Source: Candidatus Izemoplasma sp. (GTDB taxonomy: Bacteria; Bacillota_I; Bacilli_A; Izemoplasmatales; Izemoplasmataceae). Taken from it: a DNA stretch of 16,670 nt. The DNA lies in NCBI GenBank assembly GCA_007116205.1, contig SKIY01000067.1:1-16670 (forward strand), written 5' to 3'. Within the stretch, counting starts at the first letter, position 1. Each line of letters starts with the position of its first letter. Shown here one piece after another: positions 1-7,517 of the stretch. Position numbers and translations under genes: made by a program. Below the pieces are notes generated by a model. It had not been told where the DNA came from. It worked only from the letters and a program-made list of their open reading frames with translations, and made no database searches.

Positions 1-755
1 GATTAGCGGCTAAAAAAGCTCGTGAAGCAACGCGAAGAAAAAACCCACTCGATACTTTAGGGTTTGCAAGTAAGTTAGCAGATTGCCGGAATAAAGACCC
101 TAAAAGTACAGAACTTTATATTGTCGAGGGAGATAGTGCTGGTGGGTCGGCTAAACAAGGTAGAGACTCTGAATTTCAAGCGATATTACCGCTTCGTGGA
201 AAAGTATTAAATGTTGAAAAAGCACGCTTAGATAAAATTTTAGGAAACAAAGAAATCTTATCGATGATTATGGCCTTTGGGACTGGAATCGGCGAAGATT
301 TTAATGCAGAGTTATCGAGATATCATAAAATTGTTATTATGACGGATGCTGATGTTGATGGCGCGCACATTAGAACATTATTATTAACTTTCTTATTTAG
401 ACATATGAAACCGCTCATCGAAAAAGGATATGTCTACATTGCGCAACCACCACTATATAAAATACAACAAGGGAAACAAGTTGATTATGCATTTACTGAA
501 AAGGAATTAAACGTAAAACTTAAAGAAGCTTCATCTCGCGCTTCAATACAACGTTATAAAGGTCTTGGAGAGATGAACCCAGAACAGCTTTGGGAAACAA
601 CAATGGACCCTACAACAAGAACTTTACTTAAAGTATCTTTAGAAGATGCGATGGAAGCAGATCACGTCTTCAGTATGTTAATGGGTGATGAAGTGGCTCC
701 ACGGAAAGAATTCATTCAAGAAAACGCCATATATGTACAAAATCTTGACATTTAG
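1..755 (+). CDS. gyrB: DNA gyrase subunit B, C-terminal part (5' end outside window)
   Basis: The reading frame is open from base 3 to the TAG at 753-755, giving about 250 residues of the C-terminal half of GyrB; the ATPase (GHKL) and most of the transducer region lie upstream of the window. The TOPRIM domain is visible: the acidic EGDSAGGSAKQGRD motif, then the metal-binding DADVDGAHIRTL motif, then the RYKGLGEMN and LWETTMDP blocks and the conserved YVQNLDI end. GyrB supplies ATP hydrolysis and the Mg-binding half of the cleavage site for negative supercoiling. These blocks resemble B. subtilis GyrB more closely than ParE, and the immediately downstream gyrA supports this. The stop codon overlaps the gyrA ribosome binding site, so the pair is one operon. 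Only the 5' truncation by the window edge is unusual. Confidence 0.97.
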   Translation, partial: LAAKKAREATRRKNPLDTLGFASKLADCRNKDPKSTELYIVEGDSAGGSAKQGRDSEFQAILPLRGKVLNVEKARLDKILGNKEILSMIMAFGTGIGEDFNAELSRYHKIVIMTDADVDGAHIRTLLLTFLFRHMKPLIEKGYVYIAQPPLYKIQQGKQVDYAFTEKELNVKLKEASSRASIQRYKGLGEMNPEQLWETTMDPTTRTLLKVSLEDAMEADHVFSMLMGDEVAPRKEFIQENAIYVQNLDI

Positions 756-766
756 GAGAGTTGAAC

Positions 767-3364
767 ATGGATATTAAATCACTGAACACTATGCAACCGT
801 TAGATTACGATAAAATATCGGAAATAAATATCACTAATGAAATGAAAAACTCGTTTCTGAGTTATGCAATGAGTGTTATTGTTTCTCGGGCCTTACCAGA
901 TGTACGTGATGGTTTAAAACCTGTTCATCGTCGAATCCTTTATGGAATGGATGAACTAGGTGTACACCCAGGAAGCGCTTTTAAAAAGTCAGCACGTATT
1001 GTTGGGGATGTTATGGGGAAATACCATCCACATGGCGATTCCGCTATTTATGATGCAATGGTTCGTATGGCACAACCATTTAGTTACCGCTACCCATTGG
1101 TAAACGGACATGGAAACTTTGGATCTATCGATGGTGATGGTGCGGCAGCGATGCGTTACACCGAAGCAAAAATGCATAAAATCACCGCAGAAATGATTCT
1201 TGATATTAAAAAAGATACGATTGATTTTAAAGAAAACTATGATGGAACCGAAAGTGAACCAAGTGTTTTGCCTAGTAAATTTCCAAACCTATTAGTAAAC
1301 GGTTCAACAGGAATTGCTGTAGGGATGGCGACCAATATACCACCACATAACCTTACTGAAGTCATCAATGGTGTTTTAGCATATATTGATGACCCATCAA
1401 TTACCATTGAAACATTGATGGAAATCATTACAGGACCTGACTTTCCAACTGGTGGAACGATTATGGGACTTACTGGATTGCGCCAAGCATATGAAACGGG
1501 AAATGGCTCTATTAAGGTAAGAGCTAAGGCCGACATTACTGAAGCTAAAAACGGTAAAAAAACAATAACGGTTACAGAAATTCCTTATCAAGTAAATAAA
1601 AGCCGTCTTATTGAAAAGATTGCTGATCTTGCAAAAGAAAAACGTATTGAGGGTATTACTGACTTAAGAGATGAATCAAGTCGTAAAGGGATTAAAATAG
1701 TTATTGAGCTTAAAAAAGATGTTAACGCAGAGGTAACATTAAACAATTTATATAAATTTACACCGTTACAAACCTCTTTTGGTATCAACATGCTTGCTTT
1801 AGTCAATAATCAACCTAAAATTTTAACACTTAAAGAAGTTGTAAAATATTATGTTGAACACCAAGTAGAAGTGTTAACACGGAAATCAAAATTTGATTTA
1901 AATAAAGCACAATCACGCGCACACATTTTAGAAGGACTTCTAAAAGCGTTAGATCATATCGATGAAGTTATCGAAGTCATCCGTACCGCATATGATGATG
2001 CTGAAGAAAAACTCATTCAACGTTTTGAGCTTTCAGAAGCCCAAGCTAAGGCGATTTTAGAAATGCGTTTACGCCGTTTAAGCGGATTAGAACGCGAAAA
2101 ACTTGAGAATGAACTTACCGATTTAACAAAAACCATTGAGTTTTTAGAAGAGTTGCTTGCGAGTGAAACTTTACAGTTCAATGTCATTAAAGAAGAGTTA
2201 GAAAAATTACGCGATACCTTTGGTGATGAACGTCGTACCGAAATCTCTTTAGCACAGGACTTAGATATTGAAGATGAAGATTTAATTCCTGAAGAAAACG
2301 TCATAATCACAATTACGCAAAGCGGATATTGTAAGCGCATGAACATTGAAAGCTATAAAACGCAAAACCGCGGAGGTAAGGGACTTACAGGTATTAAAAC
2401 AAATGAAGATGATGTAGTTGAACACATCATTCATACGTCGACTCACGACTATTTATTGTTCTTTACAAACCTTGGACGGGTATATAAGATTAAAGGGTAT
2501 AAAATACCGCTGTATAGCAGACAATCTAAAGGCTTACCACTTGTAAATATGCTCGCATTAGATAAAGGAGAAACTGTACAAGCCGTCGCCAACATTCACG
2601 ACTTTGATGCAGATGAGTATATCTTCTTTGTCACAAAAGCAGGGGTCGTAAAAAGAACACATGTACAAGCATTTAAAAACATTAGAACCTCAGGAATCCG
2701 CGCCATTAACTTACGTGATGACGATGAGTTACTGGATGTACGCCTCACGGACGGATCACAGGATATAGTGATTGGCGCATCTAATGGGAAAGCCATTCGT
2801 TTTAACGAAACAACCGTACGAGATATGGGACGCGTCGCAACGGGCGTGTTAGGTATTCGTTTATCACCACAAGATCACGTAGTTGGAATGTCTTTAGTGA
2901 CCAGTGATGAGGACGAAGTGCTTATTGTTACGGAAAATGGCTATGGTAAGCGAACTGTAATAAATGAGTATCGCCAACAAAACCGCGGAGGAAAAGGGGT
3001 TAAAACCTTAAATGTTACAGAGAAAAACGGCCAGTTGGTAAAACTAAAAAGTGTTAATGGCGAAGAAGACTTAATTATCATCACCAACAAGGGTATGATG
3101 ATTCGTCTACCAGTGTCACAAATTACTACAAGTAGCCGTGCAACACAAGGCGTTCGTTTAATGCGATTAAACGAAAACCAGCAAGTGGCTACGGTGGCAA
3201 TCGTTCCAAAGGAAGAAGATATTGAAGAACAAATTGAAGAGGTCTTAGAAGCCCAAAAAGAAACAATGGCAGAGACCCAAAATGAAACGCTTGAGACACC
3301 CGAATCAGAGTCACCAAAAGAAGATACAAACAAGACATTAAGCCTATTTGATGACGAAGAATAA
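767..3364 (+). CDS. gyrA: DNA gyrase subunit A
   Basis: This is the breakage-reunion subunit of gyrase, 865 residues. I chose ATG 767 over an in-frame TTG at 761 because AGGAG at 754-758 is 8 nt from the ATG and too close to the TTG. The N-terminal winged-helix/tower domain carries the catalytic tyrosine Y131 (AAAMRYTEA). The quinolone-determining region reads HPHGDSAIYD, with Ser92 and Asp96 at the E. coli Ser83/Asp87 positions, so no classical resistance change is visible there. The C-terminal pinwheel (from about residue 510) has two QNRGGKG GyrA-box motifs, at 533-539 and 738-744; the first is the canonical DNA-wrapping box position. The last 50 residues (816-865) form a very acidic, probably disordered tail ending LSLFDDEE. 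Two boxes and closeness to B. subtilis GyrA argue for gyrase rather than ParC. Confidence 0.97.
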   Translation: MDIKSLNTMQPLDYDKISEINITNEMKNSFLSYAMSVIVSRALPDVRDGLKPVHRRILYGMDELGVHPGSAFKKSARIVGDVMGKYHPHGDSAIYDAMVRMAQPFSYRYPLVNGHGNFGSIDGDGAAAMRYTEAKMHKITAEMILDIKKDTIDFKENYDGTESEPSVLPSKFPNLLVNGSTGIAVGMATNIPPHNLTEVINGVLAYIDDPSITIETLMEIITGPDFPTGGTIMGLTGLRQAYETGNGSIKVRAKADITEAKNGKKTITVTEIPYQVNKSRLIEKIADLAKEKRIEGITDLRDESSRKGIKIVIELKKDVNAEVTLNNLYKFTPLQTSFGINMLALVNNQPKILTLKEVVKYYVEHQVEVLTRKSKFDLNKAQSRAHILEGLLKALDHIDEVIEVIRTAYDDAEEKLIQRFELSEAQAKAILEMRLRRLSGLEREKLENELTDLTKTIEFLEELLASETLQFNVIKEELEKLRDTFGDERRTEISLAQDLDIEDEDLIPEENVIITITQSGYCKRMNIESYKTQNRGGKGLTGIKTNEDDVVEHIIHTSTHDYLLFFTNLGRVYKIKGYKIPLYSRQSKGLPLVNMLALDKGETVQAVANIHDFDADEYIFFVTKAGVVKRTHVQAFKNIRTSGIRAINLRDDDELLDVRLTDGSQDIVIGASNGKAIRFNETTVRDMGRVATGVLGIRLSPQDHVVGMSLVTSDEDEVLIVTENGYGKRTVINEYRQQNRGGKGVKTLNVTEKNGQLVKLKSVNGEEDLIIITNKGMMIRLPVSQITTSSRATQGVRLMRLNENQQVATVAIVPKEEDIEEQIEEVLEAQKETMAETQNETLETPESESPKEDTNKTLSLFDDEE

Positions 3365-3393
3365 TTGACAAATAAAATAAGCTTTGATAAACT
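3365..3393 (+). promoter_or_regulatory. Promoter of the serS transcription unit
   Basis: A consensus -35 box TTGACA (3365-3370) begins on the base after the gyrA stop codon. A -10-like TAAACT (3388-3393) follows after a 17-nt spacer. Transcription would start near 3400, just ahead of the T-box leader. I see no terminator between gyrA and this promoter, so read-through from gyrBA is also possible. The -35 is perfect but the -10 matches only 4 of 6. Confidence 0.6.
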
Positions 3394-3404
3394 GCATGTA
3401 TAAA

Positions 3405-3612
3405 ACGTTGATAGGGACAAGTATTATAGTGAAGATTAAAGAGAGCTGGTGGCGGGTGCGAACCAGTACAGAGCTATAAGAAATCTACCCTTGAGTGGAA
3501 CTAATTCTTCCCGGTACACACCGTTATCGTATTGAGTGGGTGGTAAGCATTACACCAACTAGGGTGGCAACACGGATACTATAATCCGTCCCTTTCAGGG
3601 GCGGATTTTTTT
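3405..3612 (+). promoter_or_regulatory. T-box leader (tRNA-Ser sensing riboswitch) of serS
   Basis: A T-box leader binds uncharged tRNA and then lets RNA polymerase read into the synthetase gene. The Stem I apical sequence (AGAGAGCTGGTGG) is at about 3441-3453. The specifier region contains TCT at 3484-3486, a serine codon. It sits the same distance from the GAGTG element as the AAC specifier of the asnS leader in this window. The T-box core AGGGTGGCAACACGG is at 3561-3575. Its UGGC (3565-3568) can pair with all four bases of GCCA, the 3' end expected for tRNA-Ser with discriminator G. The antiterminator pairs AGGG 3561-3564 with CCCT 3590-3593 and ACGGAT 3572-3577 with ATCCGT 3584-3589. The competing terminator pairs 3584-3592 with 3598-3606. 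Family and specificity are read from sequence only. Confidence 0.93.
3584..3612 (+). terminator. Intrinsic terminator of the serS T-box leader
   Basis: A 9-bp stem pairs ATCCGTCCC (3584-3592) with GGGGCGGAT (3598-3606), including one G-U pair, over the loop TTTCA. A run of T (3606-3612) follows. The 5' arm is shared with the antiterminator, so the two structures exclude each other. Confidence 0.9.
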
Positions 3613-3633
3613 ATTAAATAGGAGGTAAAAAAG

Positions 3634-4908
3634 ATGTTAGATATACGAAAAATTAGAGAAGATGTAGAAATGGTTATACAAAGATTGTCACTGCGAGGCG
3701 ATGATTTTAGCTATTTAAGAGATGTTATAAAACTTGATCGTGAACGGCGAGAAATCATTGTTAATTTAGAGCAATTAAAAGCAGCACGTAATGAAACCAG
3801 TAAAAAAATTGGTCTTTATAAGCGCGAAGGAAAAGATGTTCGTCCCATTTTAGAAAGCATCGAAGCGGATAAACAAAAGATTCAAAGCTTTGATGAAAGA
3901 CTAAAGACCATTGATAATACCATTCAAGAAATGCTTTTAAATACACCAAACCTTCCTTGTGAAAATATTCCGATAGGGAAAGATGAAACAGAAAATAAAG
4001 TCATCAAACAAGTGGGAGAAACACCTGCATTTGACTTTGACCCCAAAGCACACTGGGATATCGGAACCGATTTAGATTTGTTAGACTTTGATCGTGCTGC
4101 TAAAATAGCGTCTAGCCGATTTGTCGTATATAAAGGCTTAGGGGCAAGGTTAGAGCGTGCATTAATTAGTTTTATGATGGATATGCACACAGAAAAACAT
4201 GGCTACCAAGAGCTTTTACTTCCTTACATTGTGAATCAAAAATCAATGATTGCGACAGGACAATTGCCTAAGTTTGCAGAGGATGCATTTAAGTTAATCG
4301 ATGAAAGAAATTTATATCTTAATCCTACAGCAGAAGTACCAGCAATCAATATGCATCGAGATGAAACATTAAAAGCAAGTGAACTTCCTATACATTACGC
4401 CGCTTTTACAACTGCTTTTAGACAAGAAGCGGGAAGTGCTGGAAGAGATACAAGGGGCATTATTCGGCTCCATCAGTTTAATAAAGTGGAGTTAATAAAA
4501 TTCACAAAACCTGAGGATTCTTATAAAGCACTCGATCAAATGTTAGAAAACAGTGAAGCGATATTAAAAGCTTTAAAACTTCCCTATCAAGTCATTGAAC
4601 TTTGCAGTGGTGATTTAGGTTTTTCAATGGCGAAGACTTACGACATCGAAGTATATATCCCAAGCTACAAAGGGTATCGAGAAATAGGGAGTATTTCTAA
4701 CGCAGAAGACTTTCAAGCAAGACGCGGTAATATTAAGTTCAAACGCGATCAAACATCGAAACCAGAACACGTGCATACTTTAAATGGTTCAGGACTTGCA
4801 GTCGGACGAACGGTTGTCGCGATTTTGGAAAATTATCAGCAAAAAGATGGTACAATAGAAGTGCCGGAAGTTTTAAAACCATACATGAATACAGATAAAA
4901 TACAATAG
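3634..4908 (+). CDS. serS: Seryl-tRNA synthetase
   Basis: SerS activates serine with ATP and charges tRNA-Ser (and tRNA-Sec where present) in the cytoplasm. It is a class IIa enzyme of 424 residues, the usual bacterial length. The N-terminal antiparallel coiled-coil arm that grips the long variable arm of tRNA-Ser spans roughly residues 28-105 and is rich in K, E, Q and L. The TxE serine-binding motif is Thr232-Glu234 (NPTAEVP). Motif 2 starts at Phe262-Arg263 (FRQEAGSAGRDTRG). Motif 3 is NGSGLAVGRT at 384-393, with the ATP-contacting Arg392. ATG 3634 follows GGAGG at 3621-3625 with 8 nt spacing. The serine T-box leader upstream agrees independently with the assignment. The stop TAG overlaps the ribosome binding site of the next gene, so the two are probably co-transcribed. 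Confidence 0.98.
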   Translation: MLDIRKIREDVEMVIQRLSLRGDDFSYLRDVIKLDRERREIIVNLEQLKAARNETSKKIGLYKREGKDVRPILESIEADKQKIQSFDERLKTIDNTIQEMLLNTPNLPCENIPIGKDETENKVIKQVGETPAFDFDPKAHWDIGTDLDLLDFDRAAKIASSRFVVYKGLGARLERALISFMMDMHTEKHGYQELLLPYIVNQKSMIATGQLPKFAEDAFKLIDERNLYLNPTAEVPAINMHRDETLKASELPIHYAAFTTAFRQEAGSAGRDTRGIIRLHQFNKVELIKFTKPEDSYKALDQMLENSEAILKALKLPYQVIELCSGDLGFSMAKTYDIEVYIPSYKGYREIGSISNAEDFQARRGNIKFKRDQTSKPEHVHTLNGSGLAVGRTVVAILENYQQKDGTIEVPEVLKPYMNTDKIQ

Positions 4909-4917
4909 GAGGTAAGT

Positions 4918-6291
4918 ATGTTTAACAAGCAAGAAACATTTAAACTAACTGAAGAGAAAAAAACTATTATTGTCGCTAAACAAGGAGATAATCCAGTCTC
5001 TAAAATGGTGATTGAGAGCTTAGGGATTCATCTCGAAGATCTTAATGATGCGTCATTTTCTAAGGTACAATCACTGGGGAAAATCCCTGCTAAATGGGTC
5101 GTATTTATTAATCAAGAGGATTTAACAAACAACAAAAAAGTGAAGTCAATTACTAAAGGCTTAGCATCGTTAAAAGAAGATAGCGTTGTGTTATTAGACA
5201 GCTTTAAAGAAACTACAATAACGCCGTTGTTTGAAACATTAACGAAAGCGGAATACCGCTTTAATAAGTTTAAAACAGAAGATAAACCAAAAACCAACGG
5301 GATAGCTTACACCACAACTAAAAACCTTGATCAAGCGATACATGAGGGGATTGTATTTGGTGAAGCGATAAATCATACCCGAGAATTAATTAACACACCA
5401 TATAATTATTTAAACGCGGAAAAATTAGCTGAATACGCTGAAGCTTTAAATAGCATTCCTAATGTAAGCGTGAAAATATATGAAAAAAGTGATTGTGAAA
5501 GTATGAACATGGGTGCGTTTTTAGGGGTTAATAAAGGAAGTACAGATGCACCTAAATTAATCCATGTGACATACACAGGAAATTCTGATAGCGATGAACA
5601 AACTGCCCTTGTAGGTAAGGGTGTAATGTATGATACAGGGGGGTATTCTTTGAAGACGCCACAAAGCATGCCTTCAATGAAAATGGACATGGGTGGTGCT
5701 GCGACAGTACTCGGTGCAATTGAAGCTATCGCGCGCTTAGAAGCAAAAGCAAATGTAAGTGTTGTAATTGCTGCGACAGACAATAGAATTGGCGATAATG
5801 CGGTCGTTCCAGATGATATATTGACCTCTGCAAAAGGACTAACTATTGAAATTGTTTCTACTGATGCAGAAGGGCGTCTAACTTTAGCGGATGCGCTGTG
5901 GTTTGCACAAGAAAAAGGCGCAACACGTTTAATTGATGTTGCTACTTTAACAGGGGCTGTAGTTGCTGCGCTTGGTGATGCGTATACAGGCGCATTCACC
6001 AACAATGAAACATTCTTAAATGAACTGCAACAAGCTGCTAAAGAAGTTAATGAAGATATTTGGCAACTCCCAATTCACGATAAATATCGAGAAGAACTTA
6101 AGAGTTTTTCAGCAGATATGACAAATAAAGGCGGACGCATGGCAGGCGCATCGATTGCCGCTGCATTTTTAGAAAAATTTGTCGATAATGATCGTCCGTG
6201 GATTCATTTAGATATTGCGGGAAGTTCATACAATAGCAAAGAAGGCGCGACAGGACGTATTGTAAAAACATTAGCGAAACTATTTGTTTAA
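4918..6291 (+). CDS. M17 family leucyl aminopeptidase
   Basis: A cytosolic two-metal aminopeptidase (PepA/LAP family) of 457 residues that would remove N-terminal residues from peptides during protein turnover. The C-terminal catalytic domain keeps every metal-binding or catalytic position known from E. coli PepA: Lys234, Asp239, Lys246, Asp257, Asp316, Glu318 and Arg320, in the blocks GKGVMYDTGG, PSMKMDMGG and STDAEGRL. The family signature is normally NTDAEGRL, so the first Asn is Ser here; the Phe-Asp-Ser of the first block is Tyr-Asp-Thr. The N-terminal domain (about 1-150) is divergent and short, making the protein about 45 residues shorter than E. coli PepA. The ATG is 5-8 nt from an AGGAGG that overlaps the serS stop, which suggests co-transcription with serS. 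Substrate preference cannot be read from sequence. Confidence 0.93.
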   Translation: MFNKQETFKLTEEKKTIIVAKQGDNPVSKMVIESLGIHLEDLNDASFSKVQSLGKIPAKWVVFINQEDLTNNKKVKSITKGLASLKEDSVVLLDSFKETTITPLFETLTKAEYRFNKFKTEDKPKTNGIAYTTTKNLDQAIHEGIVFGEAINHTRELINTPYNYLNAEKLAEYAEALNSIPNVSVKIYEKSDCESMNMGAFLGVNKGSTDAPKLIHVTYTGNSDSDEQTALVGKGVMYDTGGYSLKTPQSMPSMKMDMGGAATVLGAIEAIARLEAKANVSVVIAATDNRIGDNAVVPDDILTSAKGLTIEIVSTDAEGRLTLADALWFAQEKGATRLIDVATLTGAVVAALGDAYTGAFTNNETFLNELQQAAKEVNEDIWQLPIHDKYREELKSFSADMTNKGGRMAGASIAAAFLEKFVDNDRPWIHLDIAGSSYNSKEGATGRIVKTLAKLFV

Positions 6292-6295
6292 TAAA

Positions 6296-6328
6296 AAAAA
6301 TAGACTTTCAATTTGAAAGTCTATTTTT
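6296..6328. terminator. Bidirectional terminator between the aminopeptidase and HIT genes
   Basis: TAGACTTTCAA (6301-6311) is perfectly repeated in inverted form at 6313-6323. It is flanked by A-runs on the left (6293-6300) and T-runs on the right (6324-6328). The hairpin therefore works as an intrinsic terminator in both directions for two convergent genes. The TAG stop of the HIT gene (6321-6323, minus strand) lies inside the stem. Confidence 0.88.
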
Positions 6329-6743
6329 CTTTATTTAAAGCACTTTTAATGGCATCGGAAACCGCCGTATATTTAGATTCATCATAGAGCGATTGATTAT
6401 TAGACATAGAGATATTTAAGGTGTCATTTTCGTAACGAGGAAGTAAATGGATGTGAAAGTGATTCACTGATTGTAACGGCTTTTCAGTATTATTAACAAC
6501 ATTTAATCCAATGGGATTAAATGCCTTTTTAAGGGCATTCGCAAGTTTTGGAACGACAGAAAAAACAGCTTTTGCAGTACGTTCATCTAATCCATAAAGA
6601 TTATCCACATGTTTCTTTGGAATCACTAAAGTGTGTCCCTTTGTTCCTTGTGAGATATCTAAAAAAGCATAAACAAACGCATCTTCATAAACTTTGTAAG
6701 AAGGGATTTCTCCATCAATAATTTTACAAAAAATACAATCCAT
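6321..6743 (-). CDS. HIT (histidine triad) family nucleotide-binding hydrolase
   Basis: A 140-residue HIT protein with the histidine triad HFHIH at 95-99; His97 would be the nucleophile that takes the nucleotidyl group. It resembles B. subtilis Hit along its whole length (CIFCKII start, FLDISQGTKGHTLVIPKKH, IGLN). Cys3, Cys6, His45 and His95 form a likely zinc site, as in the zinc-containing bacterial members. Such proteins hydrolyse nucleoside phosphoramidates or dinucleotides such as Ap-linked compounds; the physiological substrate is usually unknown. The ATG is preceded by GGAGG on the minus strand. It lies 16 bp downstream of the PpaX-like gene and is probably translated from the same mRNA. 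Its stop codon is buried in the shared terminator hairpin. Confidence 0.94.
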   Translation of the reverse strand: MDCIFCKIIDGEIPSYKVYEDAFVYAFLDISQGTKGHTLVIPKKHVDNLYGLDERTAKAVFSVVPKLANALKKAFNPIGLNVVNNTEKPLQSVNHFHIHLLPRYENDTLNISMSNNQSLYDESKYTAVSDAIKSALNKEK

Positions 6744-6759
6744 AATTAAACCTCCATTT

Positions 6760-7404
6760 TTATATTTTTAATTGTGTAAGTATGTCTTCCATCGACTTAA
6801 AAATGTAATCAGGGTGAACCGCTTTTAAAGAAGCTTCACCTTTTATGCTCCAAGCGACACCACCTGTTAAAATACCAGCGTTTTTACCTGCTAGTAAGTC
6901 ACTTTGGTTATCACCAATCATGATGGCTTTAGGGTTTTTAAAATGGGCTAACGCACGAAGAACAGGTTCCTTATCAGGTTTTGGTTTTTTGACGTCGTCC
7001 AGTGCAATAAACACATCAAAATAACGATCTAACTTAAAGTGTTTAAAGCTAGGCCAAGCTGCGACTTTAAATTTAGAAGTTACGATAGCTAACTGGATTT
7101 TCTTTTTCTTAAGCACTTTTAAAACTTTATGAACATTATCGTAAAGCGCATAATATTTGGATTCGTTTGCTGTATAATAGCTACGATAATGTTTTATGAG
7201 TTTTTCAACAACGATTAAGTCATCAGTGTACTTAGAAAAAATAACTCTTAACGGCGGACCAATAGCTTCAATGATTGTTTTTCTAGGAACCTTTAAATTT
7301 GGAAACACTGTTTTAAAGGCATGCTGGTAGCTTTTGATAATAATTTCATTACTATCAATCAACGTGCCATCAAGATCAAAAAGTATGGTATCAACTGTTT
7401 GCAT
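6760..7404 (-). CDS. HAD-family phosphatase, PpaX-like pyrophosphatase
   Basis: A 214-residue HAD hydrolase. Motif I is DLDGT with nucleophile Asp10 and Asp12, motif II is around Thr109-Ser110 (LAIVTSK), the motif III lysine is Lys142 (KPKPD), and the metal-binding GDNQSDLLAG has Asp165 and Asp169. Length and several blocks (LDDV..KPD.EPV..AL, GD...D.LAGKNAG, GGVAW.IKG) resemble B. subtilis PpaX. PpaX hydrolyses the pyrophosphate released when HPr kinase/phosphorylase dephosphorylates HPr(Ser-P). The close relative phosphoglycolate phosphatase (Gph) cannot be excluded, and hprK is not in the window to support the PpaX role. The start at 7404 has AAGGTGAT upstream as ribosome binding site. First gene of the minus-strand pair with the HIT gene; I see no convincing -35/-10 pair for it. 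Confidence 0.82.
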   Translation of the reverse strand: MQTVDTILFDLDGTLIDSNEIIIKSYQHAFKTVFPNLKVPRKTIIEAIGPPLRVIFSKYTDDLIVVEKLIKHYRSYYTANESKYYALYDNVHKVLKVLKKKKIQLAIVTSKFKVAAWPSFKHFKLDRYFDVFIALDDVKKPKPDKEPVLRALAHFKNPKAIMIGDNQSDLLAGKNAGILTGGVAWSIKGEASLKAVHPDYIFKSMEDILTQLKI

Positions 7405-7467
7405 ATTATCACCTTAATCCTATTTTAACATAGGTTTTAAGATATCATTTATTGTTTCGGATAATCA

Positions 7468-7496
7468 TTGCATTTAAATCGGTTTTTTACTACAAT
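7468..7496 (+). promoter_or_regulatory. Candidate promoter of pta
   Basis: TTGCAT (7468-7473) and TACAAT (7491-7496) are separated by 17 nt, in the 113-bp divergent region between the PpaX-like gene and pta. The -10 matches 5 of 6. The -35 matches only in its TTG. The transcript would start about 15 nt before the ribosome binding site AGGAG (7506-7510). Confidence 0.55.
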
Positions 7497-7517
7497 ATAG
7501 TCGATAGGAGTGATTAT

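Noticed and set aside
2941..3420. 159-codon open frame on the minus strand across the end of gyrA
   Set aside because: Lies antisense to strongly conserved GyrA sequence, gives a low-complexity Ser/Phe-rich product with no recognisable domain, and has no convincing start site.
5406..6005. 199-codon minus-strand open frame inside the aminopeptidase gene
   Set aside because: It mirrors the catalytic domain of M17 aminopeptidase, including all metal ligands; the Ala/Ser-rich antisense product is a codon-bias shadow.
6433..6468. GTGAAAGTGATTCAC-like inverted half-sites inside the HIT gene, considered as a second parS
   Set aside because: The spacing and core do not match the parS consensus and the bases code for conserved residues around the HIT triad.
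7452..7517. N-terminal extension of Pta by 22 residues
   Set aside because: The extension would include the promoter -35/-10 region, while ATG 7518 has a well-spaced AGGAG and fits the family's N-terminus.
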